From Siphonodentalium dalli (lineage: Eukaryota > Mollusca > Scaphopoda > Gadilida > Siphonodentaliidae): a stretch of DNA of 64,000 bases. The notes under the pieces were generated by a model that saw only the letters and a list, made by a program, of their open reading frames with translations, did no database searches and was not told the origin of the DNA. Shown here one piece after another: positions 43,304-55,389 of this stretch; the stretch's first letter is position 1; every line of letters starts with the position of its first letter. The translations under genes were made by a program, and so were the position numbers. The stretch lies in contig CP136069.1 in the NCBI GenBank assembly GCA_032622095.1, positions 41,576,194-41,640,193 of the forward strand. Direction: 5' to 3'.

Positions 43304-43514
43304 TTTGTAATAAAGACCTTCGTATAAAGAAGCCTTCCCTACAGTTATAGAGAGTGCAGATAAATGGCTTTCGGTCATTCTTTCAATATTTATTGCATGT
43401 GTATGATTGCATAGATATAATATCACATAGATAAACAAACACTTGTACAAATAAGATCGTACATACGCATCAATTTCGTGTATGGTTTTATATTGAGTGC
43501 AAGCAGAAGTTGAA

Positions 43515-43833
43515 TTAACCCTTTCCGCTATATTAAATACTCATTGATGTGTAAATAGTTCCCATATTAAATACCCATTGCAGAGTAAATAGTTCTCTAA
43601 GGAAATGTTCAGATAATAAGTGATCACAAGTTCAACATATTAAACGACCATAAGTTGTTTGTTGATCTTATTATCTGAACATTTCCCTCCATTAAATAGG
43701 ATTCATTCTGTACTCGTATTTTATCTGTCGTCTGCTTATTTTTCATGAAAACCCATCCAAATGAATAATAAACCATTCCACTGTGGACTTTTATAATGGA
43801 ATAGGAGAATCTATTCAGTATAGAAAGGGTTAT
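43515..43833. mobile_element. Family D MITE (reverse orientation)
   Basis: TTAACCCTTTCCGCTATATT left, TATAGAAAGGGTTA right; stem GTTCAGATAATAAGTGATC / TTATTATCTGAAC. The left terminal ~45 bp is duplicated. Confidence 0.8.
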
Positions 43834-44054
43834 AGTGTTATATAACATTCAACCCTCAATTTAAACATAGTATCCTCGCCATGTTTCCAGTATCAAAATA
43901 GGTTGATGCATACATGTACTTATATGTGAAATCTGTATATTTCACTGCTGGGCGACATTAATTTTATAAATATCTATCAACTGCTCCCAACATCTGAACA
44001 TTACGGTGGCACTGAGGTGGCCCATTTTAACATTCGCATAACTCAGATGGAAAT

Positions 44055-44220
44055 TTAATCCTTCCATGACTGGAGCTTCCTGAAATTTTGTGAAAACCCT
44101 GTACCATTGCATTCTCTTATATATGCGAGGCTCCCGTACGGAGCCTCGCATATATAAGAGAATACTTGGCCTAATGATATTTACCTTGACGGCTTGTAAG
44201 TCTCTGCATTCTCTTATATT
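44055..44220. mobile_element. Family B MITE, left part (B8)
   Basis: It has the AATCCTTCCATGACTGGAGC end and one full hairpin whose loop reads GGCTCCCGTACGGAGCC. The second hairpin is truncated. Confidence 0.75.
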
Positions 44221-44584
44221 TAGTGAACTTTAGATACTGTTGAAATTTAAAGGGAGATAAATAATGAGGCAGAAAAGTGCAACATGTTTTTTAAGCAAAA
44301 ATGTCCCAAGTCTAAATCAAATACAACTTGAATCCTTATAACAATAACAGAAATTTACCAAAAACTTATATTGTTATCTAGTATATAAACCTACTGGTTT
44401 ACCAGTTAAAATATATCACATTTTCATTAGAAAAATTGTTTCCTCATGGAAAACAGGAAGTGTAATTTTGGAAGAAGTGTGGAAAATTACCCATTTGTAC
44501 CTTATCCGAGAAAATATTAAACCAATGCTTGTACTAAATTAACCCTTCTATGACCGGTGCTTCCTGAAATAAATGTCTCTTTAT

Positions 44585-44838
44585 CAAGCCTTGAAATAGT
44601 GTGTCTTGTCATTTGCAGAATGAGGTCCCCAGAGGGTGAATTTAGTGATGCTACCCCACATAGCGGGCTAAGCATCACCAAATTCACCCCCTGGGGACCT
44701 CATTCTGCTTACATCTTAGCAGAATGAGGTTCCCAGAGGGTGAATTTGGTGATGCTAGCCCACTATGCGGGGTAGCATCACTAAATTCACCCTCTGGGGA
44801 CCTAATTCTGCAAATGACACACACTAATTCAAGGCTTG
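44585..44838. mobile_element. Family C MITE, compact copy
   Basis: CAAGCCTTGAAATAGTGTG left, CACACTAATTCAAGGCTTG right. The two hairpins are separated by only about 15 bp instead of the usual ~200 bp. It sits between two family B ends. Confidence 0.85.
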
Positions 44839-44842
44839 GCAC

Positions 44843-45177
44843 TTAACCCTTCCATGTCTGGAGCTTCCGGAAATTTTGTGAAAACCCTGTGCCAAGCATT
44901 CTCTTATATATGCTAGTCTCCCGTGGGGGGGGGGGGTGGCCTTGTATATATAAGAGAATACATTGGCCTAACAATATTTACTGTAAGCCAGTGCATTCTC
45001 TTACATATGCAAGTCTCCCCATGAGAGTCTCACATATATAAGAGAATAATTGGCCTAATATTATTTACCTTGACATTGTAAGCCAGTGCATTCTCTCATA
45101 TATGCGAGAATCGCATATATAAGAGAATGCACTCGCACACAATCTTAAATACTCCACCAGTTACATGAAAGGGTTAA
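44843..45177. mobile_element. Family B MITE with three hairpins (B9)
   Basis: TTAACCCTTCCATGTCTGG ... ACATGAAAGGGTTAA. It contains three CATTCTCTTATATATGC-type hairpins rather than two; one loop has expanded to a G run. Confidence 0.8.
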
Positions 45178-45707
45178 ATTCTCTAGGTTTTCAATGAATC
45201 AACCAATTTAAAGATGTAGCTTTGTTTATGTAAATTATGAAGTCGGTATTTTGCTATTGAATTTGTCAATAGATTTATGTTCATCACCTGGAAAATAAGA
45301 TTAAAAGCCTCCAAATTACTAGGTTTAATTCGAAGGTATGATGATGTCACTTTAACGTTCGTGAATGTGCATGCCAGCAACCACAGATTCACCGCTGGTT
45401 AAGTGATCCTGCTATTTTTCCATGATGTTGTTTGGTCCTGCAGGGACAAATTATGCTGGTTTGAAAAACGTACCATTATTTTATCTGAAGTTGTCTTTTC
45501 GCTGTGTTCAAAAACATGTATATTGTTAAATATTTTAATAATGTTTGTGTTGGTTGTTGCAATTCGACCATAATTGAGATGGTGTCCTGTCGTGTTGTAA
45601 ACACCAGCAGAGCTATTATTAAACGTACATGGTTTGTTCAAATCCCGAAATTAAGTAAAATGACAACCCCAGATCAAATAACATCATACAAATTATTAGG
45701 ACCCACC

Positions 45708-46150
45708 AACATCGTAGCAATTCACCAGGACCCACCAACATCGTAGCAATTCACCAGGACCCACCAACATCAGAGCAAATTAGCAGGACCCACCAACATC
45801 ATAGCAATTCACCAGGACCCACCAGCAACATAGCAAATCATCAGGACCCACCAACATCATATAGCAAATTAGCAGGACACGCCAACATAGCTATTTACCA
45901 GGACCCACCAACATCATAGCAATTCAACAGGACCCACCAACATAGCTATTCACCAGGACCCACCAACATCATAGCAATTCAACAGGACACACCATCATAG
46001 CAATTCACTAGGACCCACCAACATAGCAAATCATCAGGACCTTCAACATCATAGTAATTCACCAGGACCCACCATCATAGCAATTCACCAGGACCCTCCA
46101 ACATCATAGCAATTCACCAGGACCCACCAACATCATAGCAATTCACCAGG
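45708..46150. repeat. 29-bp minisatellite (about 16 units)
   Basis: Units of AGGACCCACCAACATCATAG plus a short CAATTCACC-type tail, with many indel variants. The array is much less homogeneous than the 25-bp array at 1466. Confidence 0.92.
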
Positions 46151-46166
46151 ACCTACTGGGTCAACA

Positions 46167-46392
46167 CACGTACATGGGCCTGTAACGCGCTCCGCTGTCC
46201 GCCCCCCCCCCCTTTTTGCGCTGCCCATATACGCCGCTTCTTTAATATATACGCGCCTGCTTCACGATAATGGTAGTATAAGTATCTACTATACTACCAA
46301 TAGCGTGAAGCAGGCGTGAATATATTATAGAAGCGGTGTATATGGGCAGCGCAAAAGGAGGGCGGACAGCGGAGCGCCTTACAGGCCCATGT
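46167..46392. mobile_element. Foldback element with GGTCAACA target duplication
   Basis: ACATGGGCCTGTAACGCGC left is mirrored at the right by CCTTACAGGCCCATGT, and the arms (CTCCGCTGTCCGCC; GCGCTGCCCATATACGCCGC; GCCTGCTTCACG) pair across a short AT centre. GGTCAACA occurs at 46159-46166 and 46393-46400. It inserted at the edge of the 29-bp minisatellite. Confidence 0.83.
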
Positions 46393-46875
46393 GGTCAACA
46401 TCACAGAAATTCAACTTAAACTTAAAGCACCAATCTTCAGTCTTATATTAAATTTGGCATTAATGTGTGTATGATTAATCTTTGGTGGCGCCACAATATT
46501 GTCATGTTTAGCAAGCGGTGGCTTTTTGTCAACTTATAGGCATATTCCTGCCTATTCCAGTAATTTGAATTTGGCCAAACGTTTGCCAAACTTTAGGAAG
46601 CCAAGCCACGTCACTATCACAGTAACATTGTGTTCTATGCACTTAATATTGGCTAATGGCCATCAGCCCGACGTTTTCTGAAATAGTACTGCATGACGGT
46701 CTGGTTCTCGTTAGCGAAGTGTGACAAATTCTGACACGATTAAGTCGACTTTGTGAGCGTGAACACAAATCCTGACCCTGTATACAAAGATCGTGAAGAC
46801 GACATCAGTTAGTTGAACATGGTTCGATGAAGTGATTTATACAGTTGAGAATGTAGAAGTGGGCCGTGTAGTTTA

Positions 46876-47520
46876 CTATGTGCCATCCTCATCCTCCTCT
46901 GGTTCGTGAAGAGCAGACAATCCACGAACAAGTTCTCGTCGTTTACCACCTTGTTTTTGCTTGCCATACATGGCTGCATCTGCGGAATACCTTCTAGATA
47001 AACTCATTTCTTTCGGAAAGGAAGACAAGTCCTTTATTGGGAGAACGGCGCTTTCAGAAACACGCCTTGTTGCACCCACATTTACACTTTGTTCATTACT
47101 ACCCCGTAGAAGAATCGCCTCCATCGATGAGACCAAGTCCATGTCATCGTCAATAATCTCTTTTGAGTTTTGCACATAGTCTTGTATCAGTTTCTTTTGG
47201 AAATCGTCCATACGCGGCCTTGACCTCACAGATGGTTTTGGGTTGATTCGGTTATTAACTGGTTGAATCGGTCGGTAACCCGTTTTAAATTTCGGTTGTG
47301 CAAGTTTACTCCCACTCTCCATCTTTTGTTGCAATAACTGTGCCTCTTTGTCGTGGGTCTTAGATATGACCTTATGTGCCCTTTCTTGGAAGTGGAAATC
47401 CTTTGACATTTTGTTGCCTGTGCGTTTGTTCTGTTTGAGAATGCCATCCTCGAATTCCGATCTCGTTACCATGCCAATGGCAGCTTTCTGTTTAGTTTTC
47501 TGAACTTCACTCATATACAT
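46876..47520 (-). CDS. Unrecognised 214-residue protein, intronless coding exon
   Basis: The exon begins at 47550 after the minus-strand acceptor TTTTATTTTGCAG, then 30 nt of 5' leader and ATG at 47520; it ends in TAG at 46878-46876. The protein starts MYMSEVQKTKQKAAIGMVT, is Lys/Arg/Gln-rich through its first half (MSKDFHFQERAHKVISKTHD; FKTGYRPIQPVNNRINPKPS), has a middle block RMDDFQKKLIQDYV then an acidic-hydrophobic helix-like part (IIDDDMDLVSSMEAILLRG), Arg-Arg-Ser sites (RRVSES, RRYSAD) that could be basophilic kinase targets, and an acidic end EPEEDEDGT. There are no membrane segments or known domains that I recognise. The complex composition, splice acceptor and length make it a credible gene; the 5' UTR exon is not located. 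Confidence 0.78.
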   Translation of the reverse strand: MYMSEVQKTKQKAAIGMVTRSEFEDGILKQNKRTGNKMSKDFHFQERAHKVISKTHDKEAQLLQQKMESGSKLAQPKFKTGYRPIQPVNNRINPKPSVRSRPRMDDFQKKLIQDYVQNSKEIIDDDMDLVSSMEAILLRGSNEQSVNVGATRRVSESAVLPIKDLSSFPKEMSLSRRYSADAAMYGKQKQGGKRRELVRGLSALHEPEEDEDGT

Positions 47521-47704
47521 CGCGATTTGACTTTATGTTTCCCAAGATATCTGCAAAATAAAAACCACAATGTTTACATACATGTACAGGGATCGAGGAA
47601 GATAACAATAACATTCACCGACGACCACACGTTGAATAATACATGTACACCCTTACACGTGTCATGTTAGCTCGAGATCAACTCTCTGTGAACGGTCTTC
47701 TCTT

Positions 47705-48024
47705 TTAACCCTTCCATGACGAGCTTCGTGACATTTTGCGAAAACTCTGTGCCAATGCATTCTCGTATACACTGTATTTGTATACTGATGCTGATGGTGG
47801 GTGGGTATTACGCGATTTCGGTTTTATGCATATGCGGTTAATTGCATAAGAAAAGCCTTGCACCGACGCTGTGCAATTAAGCGAAATTTACTGTTTATGC
47901 CTCGCATATATGTATAAGATAATACATTTGTCTAACAATATGGGAGACTCGCATATATAAGAGAATGAACTGGCACAGGATTTTTAATTCTGTATCAGCG
48001 CAACTCACGTCACGAAAGAGTTAA
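47705..48024. mobile_element. Family B MITE (B10) with unrelated core
   Basis: TTAACCCTTCCATGACGAG ... TCACGAAAGAGTTAA. The first hairpin is interrupted by about 150 bp that contains its own inverted pair (GGTTAATTGCATAAG / TGCAATTAAGCGAAA). Confidence 0.7.
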
Positions 48025-48465
48025 AGGGACATAAAGCACTCACAATGCATGGGAGATGAGATTTTTTGTTGTTGTAAAACCATAAGAACATGGAAATTAG
48101 ATAGATCTTAATTCTAATATTTTTATTATTGAGAACTCTCCAGTGATGATAATTCGAATGATGAAACCATTGTTATATAAACACTACTGTTGCAATGAAA
48201 GCCATTTTATGAACAAACATCAGCAAATTCAATTGAAAATCAAATGTTTTAGTTGAAAATCTGTGTTTTCTAGAATATATTTCATTACTCTGACCTTTTG
48301 TAATGCAGACCTCCGTGGTTAGAAAAAGAATTTGCTCAACTGTTTGTTCATAAAATGGCGGGCACTGTAACAGTAATATCATAAATCTTTTAACACGCAA
48401 TGCAGATCCTCCTATTTCCCCATGTTCTTCTTGGTGACGATGGTTGTCCAAAGCGTTGTGCTTTT

Positions 48466-50526
48466 TATGTTTACCCATACCATAGTATGGTAAACATAGT
48501 GTCGTTGCCCGGATTGACCACTCGTCGTTGGTCCGTCTGTCCGTCTGTCCGTCTGTCCGTAGACACTTTACGAGTAATGCGATAACTCAAACATTTTTTA
48601 TCCGATCGAAACCAAATTTTGTATATGGGTTTCTCAGCCCAAAATACAGATCGAGTTCGAATTTGGGTTTGATCCGAGATTTTGTTACAGAGTTATGGCC
48701 CTTTTTCAACTTAGAATTCACGCATTCTGCCATAACTCAAACATCTGATTGGAACCAAATTTGGTATGTTAGTTTCACAGCCCATAATACAGATCGAGTT
48801 CGAATATGGGTTTGATCCGATTAATTTTAAAGGAGTTATGACCCTTTTTCGAGAATTTTTTTTTTTTTTTTTAAATTCATTTTTTTTAGATTTAGCTCCT
48901 TGCTAAATTTAGCATATACAGATATTAAATTTTGTGTTTGAACTTTAATAACAATAAAAAATTTTTTTAAATAATAACAAAAAATTGACACTTTCATTTA
49001 TTTTAGTTTTATACGATTAATTAGGTGTGAATCCGTGTGATATCCTGTTTTGAAAATATGAAGATTTTATTGCAATAGTTTCATGTAATATAATGATATC
49101 AATAAATTACCATGTAATCCAACATCCAGAGTATATCAGAGGATTTTTATAGATGTTGTCATTCCAAGTGAAATCTGTTATGAAATGAGTGATGACATAT
49201 GATACAGAGCTCTGGTGGGTCAAGCAAGATAAACAACACTGGTGGCTGGCTGTTTGTTTATTCTAACTGTCAAATTGATTAATGGCAGCACAAGACAGGT
49301 GTTTTTCCTATTCTTGAAATTTCATTACAGGATGAGATAAGGGCCCCCTCACCTATATAAGTGTCTTCTAAATTCCATTAATTTGCTTCCAAAAATAATT
49401 AACCCTTTCCAAGGTTTCCATAGACTCATGCTATAATGTACATGGACTCTTCCTCATATCTCTTAATATATATTGGGTATCTTTGCACACTTCTATCAAT
49501 TTTGGTATTGACTGATTAATTGATTTTTGAAAAATATATTAACCCTTCAGACACGTGCTTTCAAAATTAAAACAACAGCTGATAGCCAATTTGATTTATC
49601 TATGCAATGGGGAAACAGGCAGATAAATATACATGACTATTGTAAGTGATGACTTGTTTTGAAAATCAATATGGTAGATGTTAGTATTTCCAGGAACCTT
49701 ATTTTCCCATTTGTTCACATTTTCATGGTTGATTGAATTTTAGGGGCCACAGAGCACTTAGAAGATTAACATTGAAGGTTGTGGCTTTAGTGCCCAAGCT
49801 ACTTGTAAAACATTGTAATGTGTGAAACCATTCAAATGAGGGCTAACTTACTTTCTTTTATATGAACGATTTAGTGGTCATCCCCATCATATTATGTCTG
49901 TATAACATTATATAGATAATACTTTTGAATTGTATAAACTACATCTATTTTTGAAAAACATACACCCCTGTTATGAAACACTTAATCTTATTTAATACAC
50001 AGGTCAGATCTGATCTTATATCTGTCCATGTTTGATAAACAAATAACTGGGGAGAATGCGGGAAGGGGGGGGGGGGGTAATTAAAGTACCATTTAAATAC
50101 GAGATGGAATCCCCTACATATATGTCGTTCTAAGCAGTCTGGCTTGTCAACAATTATAATTTCTCTTTAGAAGTGAATAATAAATTTTGAATATCTGGCA
50201 TGTCAAAAGTGGCAAAGATAGGGATTTATCACTTTTGCTTCCAATGAATTAACTTAAACTCCTAAACATGTCCTCCGAAATCACTAAACCATTGGATCTC
50301 ACAGTGAGAGGTCCTTGTGTGAATAGGGACAGAGTTATGAGATTTAAAACTACTCCTCCCCCAACCCAAATACTTTAACCCTTTCTTAAGACAAATTATT
50401 TGAGCTTTTGATTTCAAGTTGGGTACTGATATATGGATTAATTCTTTGACAAATTATCAGTTATGGCTAGTCACTATCGCCAAGGTATGGGTTAAACATC
50501 TGCCGATCGTGATCGGCCTCTCGTTC
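48466..50526. repeat. Family K repeat, copy 3 with internal extra 1 kb
   Basis: The head (TTTACCCATACCATAGTATGG, GTCTGTCC tract, AAATACAGATCGAGTTCGAA modules) and the tail (TTGGATCTCACAGTGAGAGG ... CTGCCGATCGTGATCGGCC) match 7665-8597. Compared with that copy, about 1 kb at 49270-50283 is extra. Noncoding. Confidence 0.7.
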
Positions 50527-51364
50527 ACATTTACCCACTGCGAGTGTCGTGTGTCCCTTTAAGGATATCCTATCCGGGGTGCTTATCGTGCTATATATAT
50601 AGGTCGTGGATATCATCATCGCAATCTGGACTACACGATGAGATCGTTGGTTCTATCTAAACCCGACATGGGTGAAAATATGGACCGACTGTCGAGCTTG
50701 ATCTGAGTGGAGGGACAACACACTGCATTTCAGATCCAACATGGCCATTTCGACATTTCGAGTATTCACCAACATACGATGTAATGAACACATATACTGA
50801 ACCAGTGAATCCATCGATGCAAATATATTTTGTATGCGCTGCCCCCAGGTTGAAAGATATCATTTCGCGCCATCCCTGCGGGTGACCGGCATACCATTGA
50901 CATTATCACAAGTGCTTCTCAAACTTCACACCAATATCTTTTTATGTATGGGTTGAACCACAAACTTCAGTGTGTGTATGAACAGTGTTTATGTCAGTGG
51001 ACTTGAGGGTCGCTTCGGGGCGAACCTAACCCTGGGGGTAACTTTTACCCTCGTTTAATTGCCGAACAAACATTATAAAACAAACACACATCGTGTGGTC
51101 AAGACAACACGACGTATATATCTATCTATATACTTATGTGTAATTGCGTATTCTATATGGCGTTTAACCTGGTCATACTAGCTCAGATTAAGGTCACCGT
51201 TACTCGAGCAGACGTATATGAACTTCTGAATGTCGATCTCCCTCGTTTAAATATTTAAAAGTTTAAATATGATCCATCTAATTTCAAATCAAATCAATCA
51301 AATTTAATAAAGAACGAGTCTGACCGACGCTTAGTTTCGGTCGCTTATATACAAAGCTTCGCCC
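50527..51364. other. Low-repeat intergenic stretch with a weak coding-like patch
   Basis: At about 50692-50883 (+) a frame reads SDPTWPFRHFEYSP, then TYDVMNTYTEPVNPS, then IYFVCAAPRLKDIISRHPCG and stops. It lacks an upstream Met (TGA lies just before it) and no acceptor is obvious. Otherwise nothing is recognised. Confidence 0.3.
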
Positions 51365-51365
51365 C

Positions 51366-51950
51366 TTAAAGGGGTACTGTACGCCAAATGTTGTTGTTGG
51401 TTTCTATAGTCCCCGAGTCGGAGAATAAGGTAACAATTTTTTCATTATTTGAAAGTCTGTTGAGTACGAAGTAGTGTTACGGATGACAAATTTACCGGAA
51501 TGCAAAAATACAAATTGTCGAGTAATTTTTGTACAGTTTTCAACCAAATGAATCAAATAAAAGTTATATTATAGGCATACTAGTCCCATATAATCATTTA
51601 AGTTATTGTATCGTCGCTAGTCAGTGGGTGGCTTGAGTGTTCTCCCCGTATCATCATAATATTTTAAGCGATCGTGTGTGCGATCGGTTTAACAATCCAG
51701 TATCCCTCAATTAATTGATTTGATTACGGAAATTCGTAATTTAATTGACGCCATTTTATGGCTCCAGTCATAAATTCAATTTATATAAAATTATTAACTT
51801 TTAAATTATTAAATTTTAAGATAGCCTATTAACCTGAGCGTTTACAGAATACATCTTCGACTCAAAATACTTATGTTTCTATATATTATCGATATAAGAT
51901 CGTTGTTGTCACCGGAAATTTAATGAAAATGGCGTACATTACCCCTTTAA
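51366..51950. mobile_element. Family M MITE (TTAA-flanked)
   Basis: TTAAAGGGGTACTGTACGCC left and GGCGTACATTACCCCTTTAA right. 585 bp, no coding capacity; one copy in the window. Confidence 0.8.
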
Positions 51951-51994
51951 TGTCACAAACCTGACTTCAAGGCTATTTTACCCCCACTTTTGAA

Positions 51995-52612
51995 GCGAAT
52001 ATGGGGTATACTGGATTAACTGCGTCCGTCCGTTTGTCGGTTCGTCCGGCTTGATAACTCGAACAGATATCTTCGTCCTAATATTTTTGCCTGAGTTTTG
52101 GACCTTCATTTGTAAGTTTTTCGTGATTTTGGTCCGTCTGGCTTGATAACTCAAACAAATATGAATAGTTTTTTATTTACAAGTTGCTTGCCACAATAAC
52201 TCAAATCAGTGAACAAACCAGGTTTAACCCAATTGTGTTGCCCAAGCTACGGCCCTTTTTTCTCCATCCGTCTTGATAACTCCAACATATATATGACTCG
52301 ATTTCAATATTTGTTATACTGAGTTATAGCCCTTTTGAGTGACTGATCTCGCTAACTCAATAAATGTTTTGATATACTATAGTTGTCTGCTCATGAGATT
52401 TCTCACGCATACAGCTTTCTTTGATTTGTCAAGGCATAAACGACATCTGAATTCAACTTTTTCAACTTAGAATTTTGATGATTTTGTGGTTTCCGGATGG
52501 TCACTTCGGTATTTTGGTTCCCAGCTACTTTTACCTGCCCATTTTTTAATTTGGCAGTGCACCGTGAGGGCTAACAACGGCGGCGCAATTTCTTGTTTCT
52601 CTTTGTGCTGGG
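51995..52612. repeat. Diverged R/K-type repeat
   Basis: A GTCCGTCCGTTTGTCGGTTCG tract and modules with GGCTTGATAACTC(G/A)AAC and GAGTTATAGCCCTTTTG. Confidence 0.55.
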
Positions 52613-52667
52613 GCAGAGTTTGGATAATAAGTACAAATTATATTCATGATCATAAATACAAACATTA

Positions 52668-53033
52668 TTAAAGGCCCACTTAATTTTCGAACCCCCAGAT
52701 CACATTATAAAAAAATATATGCCATATTATATACCATTTGAAAGAACATTGTATTATCAACTTATCCGGTGTAATAAACTGTTCTTGTTGAGGTACCGAC
52801 GTGCTTTCTGAGCTTAAGTTTCATCTGGACTGTAGTGCAAAGTCTATTATTTTCAATGGAAGGGGAATAACTCTATATCTTAGTTTGAATTATGTTGCAT
52901 TCTAGGAGCGAGACGGGGGAAATGTTTCAATGATTTCAGCTATTTTCTATTACCATATGGCCACCTGAGACATAGACGTTCCAAATGGTGATAGAGTATT
53001 TTAATCATATTTGATGTCATAGATTGTTATTAA
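52668..53033 (+). mobile_element. Family F MITE, interrupted by family L
   Basis: It matches 29873-30308 up to GTCATAGATTGTTATTAA, where family L begins. The rest of the F right end is not found downstream. Confidence 0.82.
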
Positions 53034-53786
53034 AGGTATGGACGGCCTTCGCGGTGGGTATTGTTGTTAAAATAGTCACTTCCGTTAAAACCGCCATAAA
53101 CAGAAAGAATATTAAAGACATATTATGTACTTGTTCGGGTGCGTGAAACTGATAAGTTAGTATTAAGTCGCTATGCAAATAGGAGGAATATAACATTCTA
53201 CTAACATCGTCGAAAATATGAAACAAATCGATCGTACAAATCCATGGAAAACATCATCTGAACTACGCTCAATTGTAAATATTTACTACTAGATTCGGGA
53301 CGCATATTTCGACGATAAACTAATGAAAACGATTTCGCCATCGAGAGTCACTGCATTGAATAAGAATGACGGTGTGTGTTGTCAATTTGGTTATAATATT
53401 TTTTTTTTTTAAAGAACTATACTTTGAACAAGATTATTCTCTAATTCTATTTGATCATCCTACCGGAGTGTTTCACATCACTTTAAAGCACAGACAGATT
53501 TTTTTGTTAAACCAGTCATAAATATCGCGTAAACAGTATGCTATTGCCAAGTTCGTACGCTTTGTTATGTAAACAAAAGCCAAAAATGTTACAGAACATG
53601 GCTTTTGTTAACACAACAATCGTACAAACTTGACAATAACATACTATTTACACGACATTTATGATTTGTTTTCAGCATAAAATATGTCTATATTTTAATA
53701 TTCTTTCAGTTTATGATAGTAGTTTTAACGGGTGTGTCTATTTTAACAGCAAACCCACCGCGAAGACCATCCGTGCCATATGACAT
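53030..53786. mobile_element. Family L MITE, copy 2, inserted at a TTAA in family F
   Basis: TTAAAGGTATGGACGGCC and CCTTCGCGGTGGGT left, paired with ACCCACCGCGAAGACCATCC right; inner arms pair ACTTCCGTTAAAACCGCC-type segments. The extreme right end (expected to end ACCTTTAA as at 4979) is missing. Confidence 0.8.
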
Positions 53787-53789
53787 AAA

Positions 53790-55130
53790 ATATTCAATTA
53801 TGACATATATAATAACAATAAATTTCACATGAGAAATAAATGAGTGATTAGATTTTTGGTAAGTTTCCGTTCGTGTGATGATTTCAGGTACAGTTGGCGG
53901 GGAACTTATATGGTCAGGGATGTAGATATTTAAACATAGGGGTGGGTACATGGGATATGAATAATATAGCCTCACTTGTCGAAAATATCCTGAACTTTCC
54001 TTATGAAAGTTGACAGATTCCTAATAGTCTTTTTATTTCTAGTCATAAAAAGTTCTGAGAATTTGTGGGCATTCTGTCTTCTGGATAGATGGTTTCAAAT
54101 AGGTCGATCTGAGTTATTTTAATTCTGTACACTTCAGGATAATGTGATACTCATCGGAGTCATCGCCTATAGTTCTTTAGTACAAAGTGTACATACTCTG
54201 GTTGAATAGTCAGTATTTATAGCCAAGAACCTTGTTCAATTGGTAGTTTGTGATTTCTTGTCCGAAATCGAATGATATTATTGACAGTTCTGTTATCACA
54301 TATTGAGAGACAATGTTCACGTTCAAAATGTGTTTTAATAATTCGATAAAATACATATTTACACGATGTGGATATTGTTGACCACCAGCGTTGGAGATAA
54401 TAGTCACGTAATCTTTGTTCAACGGTCGCAATTTATATATACTTACACGACACAAAACAAGAGGCGAACTCAGAAGTCTCTATACTGATGGGTATCAGCC
54501 CTGTCAATTAATGATTCAATAAATCCTTTTGTTCTCCTGAATTTGTCAAACGTGTGCTTCTCTATAACGACTAGGTACGGGTTGTGTACGATGTCCCCTT
54601 CGTATAATATGTAGAGCTTGAGATCAACCATATATACGGACGGTTTTGGAGGACTCAGACCTCAATATAATCACTGAAACAGTGCACACATTGACTCACA
54701 TATATATAGGATACAAATGATCTCTGATCCCAATCAGCATTGCGTCACGGTATTACCCATGCTCGCCACTTTTCACAAGGTTTGAATTGTGAGTGTTGAC
54801 TATTTGCACTATTTACAAACGGTCATCATATATCATACTTCTTAAACAATATCTATAATTTATTAGCCCTAAAGTTTGTAAACAATTGTCCGGTTCTACA
54901 TTGTTAAATTAGAAATAGGACGTTGTTGAAAGTTCGATCCTTTCTCGGCAAGCTATATTGGGGGTGGTTTTGGGGGTGGTGACGTCATAGTTAGGGACGG
55001 TGACACAGAAATTTACAACTGCACCTTTTTGGTATAGACCAATTGTCACCCTTAAAGCCCTCACGATCGTTTTTTTCTTCTTCTTGTGTCTGGTTCGTTT
55101 GCAGGTCTGGCGCCGAATTAAAACAAATAT
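53790..55130. other. Intergenic, nothing recognised
   Basis: No repeated family end and no frame with protein-like content beyond ~80 codons. Confidence 0.5.
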
Positions 55131-55389
55131 ATGACATCACCACTTCTTGCACCCGGATCTAAGCGTTGTGGTGACCCTGTGTATAGCGGCTCACCTATGG
55201 GAAGACAGTATTCACCATCGTTCCCGGTTAAGGTCGTTCCACACCGGGCGCGAGCGAGCGATTATAAAGGCCGTTTTCTAACGTCCGTAGCAGTTCAAAG
55301 CGCGCGATTTTTGTGTTCACGCCGCAAGCGACTGAAACGCTTCGTCGCGCGCGATAGTCAGGTTATTATTCTGTGTGTACGCTAATTTC

